Shown: one piece after another, positions 50,437 to 54,507 of the stretch
Position numbering within the stretch: the stretch's first letter is position 1
Layout of the letters: each line of letters begins with the position of its first letter
NCBI GenBank assembly: GCA_013361525.1
Contig: JABFXY010000152.1
Coordinates: forward strand, 1 to 54,507
From: Polyangiaceae bacterium
GTDB lineage: Bacteria > Myxococcota_A > Polyangia > Polyangiales > Polyangiaceae
Length of the DNA: 54,507 bases
Direction of reading: 5' to 3'
Translations under genes and position numbers: made by a program
The notes under the pieces: generated by a model
What the model was told of the DNA's origin: nothing
Database searches by the model: none
Seen by the model: only the letters and a program-made list of their open reading frames with translations

Positions 50437-51813
50437 ATGGCATCGACACGCGTCACGCGACGACGAGCATTGAAAATCGGGGCGACCGCGGCCCTTCCTG
50501 CCATCGCCGGATGCGGCGACGACGGCGACGACGGCAATGGTGGCAATGGCCCCGCGGGCCCGGGCGAGATCACGCACATCGTCGTCCTGATGATGGAGAA
50601 CCGGAGCTACGACCATTTGCTCGGGTCGCGCGCGCTCGAGGGCCTCCCCGGCGACGGCATCACCGAGAACATGTCGAACCCGAACCTCGACGGTGTCGCG
50701 CAGCCGGTCTACCGCGAGACGGACTTCTGCGTCGCAGACCCTCCGCACGGCTGGGATCCTTCCCACGCGCAGTTCAATGAAGGAGCGAACGACGGCTTCG
50801 TGCGCGCGTACCAGGAGGAGGCGGGAGCCGAAATCGCGCCGTACGTGATGGGATATTTCACCCGCGAGGACATCCCCGTCACGCACGCGCTCGCGGACGA
50901 ATACACGTCTTGCGATCGCTGGTTCTCGTCGGTCATGGGCCCCACGTGGCCCAATCGATTCTATTTGCACGCCGCTCAATCCGAAGGCTTGAAGTCGAAC
51001 GACTCGCCGCAGGACCGATTGCCCAACATCTACGACAAGCTCGACGAAAAGGGCATCGCCTGGGAGTACTACTATACCGACCTGCCCTTTTTGCTCCTGA
51101 TGGGCGGCAACCACATGAAGCCGGCGACACCGAACTTCTTCGACGACGCCGCGGCCGGGACGTTGCCGCAGGTCACCGTGATCGATCCCGGCTTCGGCTT
51201 GAACGACGATCACCCGCCTCACCACCCGCAGCTCGGACAGCAATTCATCGCCGCCGTCTATCAGGCGCTCGCGACCTCCCCCCTTTGGGAAAAGGTGTTG
51301 TTCGTGATCACCTACGACGAGCACGGCGGCTTCTTCGATCACGTCGCTCCGCCGAAGACAGCCGACGACCGTGCCGCCGAGGGGTTCGATCAGCTCGGGT
51401 TCCGGGTGCCCACGCTGCTCGTCGGACCGTACGTCAAAAAGGGTCACGTGAGCTCGGTGCAATACGATCACACGTCGGTCCTCAAACACATCGAGACGAT
51501 GTTCGGGCTCGACCCGCTCACGGCGCGTGACGCCGCTGCGAACGACCTATCCGACGCGATCGATCAAGAGCGCCTCGCCGCCGGCGAGGCTTCCGCGCCG
51601 ATCACGCTGCCGAGCATCAATCTCAGCGCGGACGACATCGACCCCGAGTGCAAGACGCAATTGCGCTCGCAAAAGACGGATCTCGAGCTCCACTTCGACC
51701 GCGTGGGGATCCCGCCGTATTACGATCTTCGCCCGAAGCGCCGCGAGACGGCCTTTTTCATCGGTGACTATCTCGAGAAGCACGGCATCGGCAGCATTCG
51801 CCGCCGCCGATGA
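50437..51813 (+). CDS. Tat-exported phosphoesterase family protein (phospholipase C/acid phosphatase type)
   Basis: A 458-residue protein. The Tat signal is TRVTRRRALKIGATAALPAI, ending in lipobox IAGC (Cys26). The catalytic domain fits the phosphoesterase family of phospholipase C and AcpA: HIVVLMMENRSYDHLLG (Glu54-Asn55, metal and active site), GPTWPNRFY, VTVIDPGFG, ITYDEHGGFFDHVAPP (metal ligands), and DHTSVLKHIE. It likely hydrolyses phosphodiester or phosphomonoester bonds in the periplasm or outside. The 92-bp gap upstream could hold its own promoter. Confidence 0.92.
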   Translation: MASTRVTRRRALKIGATAALPAIAGCGDDGDDGNGGNGPAGPGEITHIVVLMMENRSYDHLLGSRALEGLPGDGITENMSNPNLDGVAQPVYRETDFCVADPPHGWDPSHAQFNEGANDGFVRAYQEEAGAEIAPYVMGYFTREDIPVTHALADEYTSCDRWFSSVMGPTWPNRFYLHAAQSEGLKSNDSPQDRLPNIYDKLDEKGIAWEYYYTDLPFLLLMGGNHMKPATPNFFDDAAAGTLPQVTVIDPGFGLNDDHPPHHPQLGQQFIAAVYQALATSPLWEKVLFVITYDEHGGFFDHVAPPKTADDRAAEGFDQLGFRVPTLLVGPYVKKGHVSSVQYDHTSVLKHIETMFGLDPLTARDAAANDLSDAIDQERLAAGEASAPITLPSINLSADDIDPECKTQLRSQKTDLELHFDRVGIPPYYDLRPKRRETAFFIGDYLEKHGIGSIRRRR

Positions 51814-51863
51814 CGCGCTCCTCGTTCGGGGCGCTGGTCGGGGCGCCCGCGGGATGACAGAGG

Positions 51864-53351
51864 TCAGCCGGCTGCCCCGACCGAAATGCCAATCTGCTTT
51901 CGCAATCGCGAGCAACGATCGCCGACGTAGAACACGATGAGGTCGTCGACCTTCGCGTCCTCTTCGAGCTCGCCGCCCAGACGAATCACCCGCTGCGCTG
52001 CGCCCAAGTCGTCACTGAGGAGGAGCCCCGCGCGCAGCGCCGTGAGATCTGCCGCAGTCGCCCATCGTTGCAAGTTCGTGCGACCGCCCTCTTCGACGAA
52101 TCGCAAGAAGTGCCCGCGCAGGCGGTCCTTCTGAGCCGGGTCGAGCAGTGGCTCTATCGCCGCCGCAATCGGCGCAGCGCGCTGCCGAACCTGCGCCGCG
52201 AGCGGAAGCTGCGGCTGGCCAATCGTGAGCGCAGCGAGAAACAAGTCCTCCAGATCCGGAATGTTCGGAAACAGCAGGCGAACGAAATGGTCTTCCCGGT
52301 AGCTCGCCAAATGGCGCCCCGCGATGAACGCGAGCTCCGCCGGTGAACGACCGGAGAGCGCCCTCTTACCGAGGCGGCTCGAAGGGGGAATGCCCGGTAC
52401 CATCTCGACCGCACCCTCCCACGTGGGGTCGGTGTACAGCGGCGGCGGTCGCATTCCGAGAATGGATGCCGCCCACGCAAAACATCGAACGGCCTGCACC
52501 GTCGAGCTGGCCGGGTCTTGGAGCATCGTGGGCTCGAGCTTGGGTAGGGCATTTTGCCGCCTCAGCGCCGTCACCCGTCCGAGCAATACAGGGCTCGTGA
52601 TGACGGCAAAAATGTCACCGGTCAGGACCTCTTCGTCCGGGTGGAACAAATTGCGTCGCCACGCCTCGACCGATACCGACGCGCTCGGTCGCACCAGCCC
52701 CTCGGCTTTGTGGCCTTGCGCGAACGCCTTTTCCTCCTCAGTCGCCTGTTGGAGGAACGACAGGACCTGCGCGGCGCGATAAGCCCGATCCGGATCCGTC
52801 GTCTTCGTCGCCCCGAACAGGCCGTGAAGGCTCGCGGCGTCGCGCGGATCGTGACGAATTCGACGATAGAGCTCTTCGGGATCGTCCGCCGCGCCCGCAA
52901 GGGCACCGGGGGCGAGATCCGAAAAGTCGACGTCGACCGGGATATGGGAGCGCGCCTCTTCGAGCTCCGCCTCGAGCCGTCGAACCTGCGACTCCAATGT
53001 GGCGATTTTCGCGCGGAGCGCTTGGACGTGCGGATCGTTTTCAATCTCGAGCGGGCGGAGCGACGCCGCGGGCGCCTCCGCGGGGACGACCACCTCTTTG
53101 ACCGCAATGCGGTGACGGGCCTCCCACGCGGCGAGCAGCGCCTTCTCGAGCGCGAGGACACGCTGCCGATCCAATCCGAACGAGTCCGCGGCGCGCTCGA
53201 GGCGCGCGCGCTCCTCGGAGGTGATGACGCCGTCTTCGAGCGCTTCGGCGAACAGCTCTTCGTAATGCGCCTCGAACTTGCCGAGCCTCACGTTTCCGCT
53301 GAGCTCGCCTTGTTCGAAGTCTCCCGCGTGCTGGAACGGCTCGTTCGTCAT
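51864..53351 (-). CDS. Large cytoplasmic protein with TerB-like N-terminus and coiled coil
   Basis: A 495-residue protein without signal peptide. Residues 20-75 resemble a TerB-like helical module (FAEALEDGVITSEERARLER, FGLDRQRVLALEKALL). A coiled coil follows (VQALRAKIATLESQVRRLEA), then a long helical C-terminal region with MRPPPLYTDPTWEG, SRLGKRALSGRSPAELAFIA and LLFPNIPDLEDLFL. The C-terminal half looks like a soluble all-helical domain, not a known enzyme. Convergent with the phosphoesterase gene. Role unknown. Confidence 0.75.
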   Translation of the reverse strand: MTNEPFQHAGDFEQGELSGNVRLGKFEAHYEELFAEALEDGVITSEERARLERAADSFGLDRQRVLALEKALLAAWEARHRIAVKEVVVPAEAPAASLRPLEIENDPHVQALRAKIATLESQVRRLEAELEEARSHIPVDVDFSDLAPGALAGAADDPEELYRRIRHDPRDAASLHGLFGATKTTDPDRAYRAAQVLSFLQQATEEEKAFAQGHKAEGLVRPSASVSVEAWRRNLFHPDEEVLTGDIFAVITSPVLLGRVTALRRQNALPKLEPTMLQDPASSTVQAVRCFAWAASILGMRPPPLYTDPTWEGAVEMVPGIPPSSRLGKRALSGRSPAELAFIAGRHLASYREDHFVRLLFPNIPDLEDLFLAALTIGQPQLPLAAQVRQRAAPIAAAIEPLLDPAQKDRLRGHFLRFVEEGGRTNLQRWATAADLTALRAGLLLSDDLGAAQRVIRLGGELEEDAKVDDLIVFYVGDRCSRLRKQIGISVGAAG

Positions 53352-53438
53352 CCGGCGAACGTATCACCCGTCCCTCGCGCCGATCCCGGATTTGCCGTGC
53401 CCCGGATTGCGCTTGGCGGTCCGGCCAACATGGCGAGG

Positions 53439-54092
53439 CTATTCCGTCTCTTTCACCCGCTCGTACGTCAAATCGTACGTCAGCTCTTTGGGCAACTGGC
53501 TCGCGAACACGCGCACGTGCACGGTCAATTTGTCGTCCTTGAGCTCATAGCGATTGACGCGACCCTTCGCGTTGCCCTTGAAGGTCTGCTCGATCTCGTC
53601 GCCGACCTTGAAGCTCATGTCCATCATCTCGCCGTTCACGGCCTTGAACTTCACGCTCGAGCCGTCCAGCGGCGCCGCGTGAGGCTTGTTATCGTTGTAG
53701 AGGACGATCTTCTCCGAGTCGCCCTCGATGCGGACCTCTTTGGGAATGACGTTTCCCGCCGCCAACTTGTCGCGGACGATGCCGCGGGCGATGAAGTTGA
53801 ACGAGGCGGCGATGCCCTCGATCTTGCCCCACAGCGAGCGCTGCTCCGGTAGGCCGCCGACATAACGGTACGTACCGAGGAATGGAGTGAGTGGCGATTC
53901 CTCGGCCACAGGTGGGGCGGTCAGCTGGACCGGCGGCGGCGTCGGCGCGGCCTCGCCACCCTCTTGTGGCTCTTCAGGTGTCAGGGCTTCCATTCCCTCT
54001 GAGCCGCCGAGGCAACCCGCCACACAGACGGTGACAGAGAGAAGCGTGACAGGCAGCCACGGATGAGCTGCCGTTAAACGTGGGCACCGCAT
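53439..54092 (-). CDS. Lipoprotein, unknown function
   Basis: About 217 residues starting MRCPRLTAAHPWLPVTLLSV with lipobox VAGC. A Glu/Pro-rich linker leads to a domain containing FLGTYRYVGGLPEQRSLWGK, GNVIPKEVRIEGDSEKIVLY and KDDKLTVHVRVFASQLPKEL. The alternating strands suggest a small beta-barrel or lipocalin-like periplasmic domain; no family is named. An upstream ATG at 54116 would add eight residues. Confidence 0.72.
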   Translation of the reverse strand: MRCPRLTAAHPWLPVTLLSVTVCVAGCLGGSEGMEALTPEEPQEGGEAAPTPPPVQLTAPPVAEESPLTPFLGTYRYVGGLPEQRSLWGKIEGIAASFNFIARGIVRDKLAAGNVIPKEVRIEGDSEKIVLYNDNKPHAAPLDGSSVKFKAVNGEMMDMSFKVGDEIEQTFKGNAKGRVNRYELKDDKLTVHVRVFASQLPKELTYDLTYERVKETE

Positions 54093-54229
54093 GCCTATAA
54101 ATTCAGCATGCGTCATGCCACGAGCGGCAAACCAGCACCGAGCGCCGATGAGACACTGTTGCCGCCGGCGACTGTGCTCCCCCGCGCACATTCATGCCCG
54201 GTGAGGCGCCGGTGCCAATTCGACACGGC

Positions 54230-54252
54230 CGCCGCACCAACTCGGTGCGGCG
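54230..54252. terminator. Perfect 9-bp hairpin, candidate terminator
   Basis: CGCCGCACC (54230-54238) and GGTGCGGCG (54244-54252) enclose loop AACTC. It lies 55 bases past the stop of the truncated winged-helix gene on the minus strand. No T-tract follows in that direction, but a pyrimidine run follows on the plus strand. Confidence 0.45.
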
Positions 54253-54307
54253 TCGTCTCCCCCCCTTTTATATTTGCGCCCGACAGGACTCGGCGGGCGC
54301 TGGCGCA

Positions 54308-54507
54308 TCAAGCCGAGGTGTACGTCGTCGCGCGCTTTTCGCCCTTCGTGCGAAGCTGCTTCTTCTCGAGGAGGCGGGCAATCGGGAGCGCCCACTCGTT
54401 CGTCTTCAAGTTGAGTGACTTCTTGATCACCTCGGCGCGCTGGCCGGGGTTCTTACGAACGTGCTCGAGAATGCGATGAGCCGTCTGCTCGATCTCGGCA
54501 GTAGAGC
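54308..54507 (-). CDS. C-terminal winged-helix DNA-binding domain, truncated at window edge
   Basis: Only the last 65 codons are present. They read AEIEQTAHRILEHVRKNPGQ, then RAEVIKKSLNLKTNEWALPI, ARLLEKKQLRTKGEKRATTY and TSA. The helix-turn-helix-plus-wing pattern (GQRAEVI as helix, EWALPIARLLEKKQL as recognition region, RTKGEKRATTY as wing) is typical of small DNA-binding proteins in this phylum. The rest of the gene lies beyond the right edge. Confidence 0.7.
   Translation of the reverse strand, partial: STAEIEQTAHRILEHVRKNPGQRAEVIKKSLNLKTNEWALPIARLLEKKQLRTKGEKRATTYTSA

Overview
The window looks like a piece of a high-GC member of the Myxococcota, most likely class Polyangia. The grounds are strong GC bias at third codon positions, several Hanks-type Ser/Thr kinases with a single membrane helix and a variable C-terminal half, sigma-factor genes next to such kinases, and many surface lipoproteins that join a lipobox to a Gly/Ser-rich spacer and a repeat domain (beta-propeller, FG-GAP-like, beta-helix, Cys-rich CGDG repeats). 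Taxonomy is inferred from gene style only; no rRNA or tRNA gene was seen.

Layout. 0-9.5 kb: a truncated lipoprotein, a TraB/GumN-like lipoprotein, an aldehyde dehydrogenase followed by a small Tat-exported protein whose frame runs through a TGA (candidate selenoprotein with a C-x-x-U motif), several lipoproteins, a polytopic membrane protein and a short-chain dehydrogenase. 10-24 kb: two Ser/Thr kinases, an alpha/beta-hydrolase-like lipoprotein, a pair of membrane proteins in shifted frames, a giant beta-propeller lipoprotein, an FG-GAP-like lipoprotein, a TPR/PEGA-like protein, a sigma factor behind a lipoprotein, a beta-helix lipoprotein and a second SDR. 24-28 kb: an HxlR regulator with a zinc-ribbon gene, divergent from a DoxX-like gene, then an outer-membrane-like protein. 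27.8-34.4 kb: a co-oriented run of eleven small genes (Sel1-like, macro domain, DUF2310 zinc ribbon, MerB-like, metallophosphatase, several unknowns, one frameshifted). 34.4-38.6 kb: a Cys-rich lipoprotein, another lipoprotein, and a sigma factor translationally coupled to a zinc-finger Ser/Thr kinase. 38.7-41 kb: a tightly overlapping operon of an HMA-like/thioredoxin lipoprotein, an outer-membrane-type protein with two in-frame TGA codons (candidate U-x-x-U selenoprotein) and a Nudix hydrolase. 41-54.5 kb: a DUF4215/beta-propeller lipoprotein, a ThiO-cupin-membrane operon, a zinc-ribbon membrane protein, ffh, a CBM9-like lipoprotein, a Tat-exported phosphoesterase, two further conserved-type proteins and a truncated winged-helix gene.

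Two things stand out. First, two independent genes have an in-frame TGA in a redox-style motif, with continuous coding sense on both sides and a hairpin of bacterial SECIS geometry just downstream. In the second gene the start codon overlaps the stop of a thioredoxin-fold lipoprotein, suggesting a periplasmic thiol/selenol relay. Second, the three largest non-coding gaps (9.5-10.1, 26.5-27.0 and 42.2-43.2 kb) hold a family of imperfect palindromes, each exactly 47 nt long with GCGAA...TTCGC ends. Three inverted pairs have the same 137-138 nt spacing (184-185 nt composite elements), and in the last gap one pair is followed by five more palindromes. I do not recognise this repeat family.

Exported and surface proteins dominate. 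The kinases and sigma factors probably connect envelope signals to transcription, but no substrate or target can be named from sequence alone.
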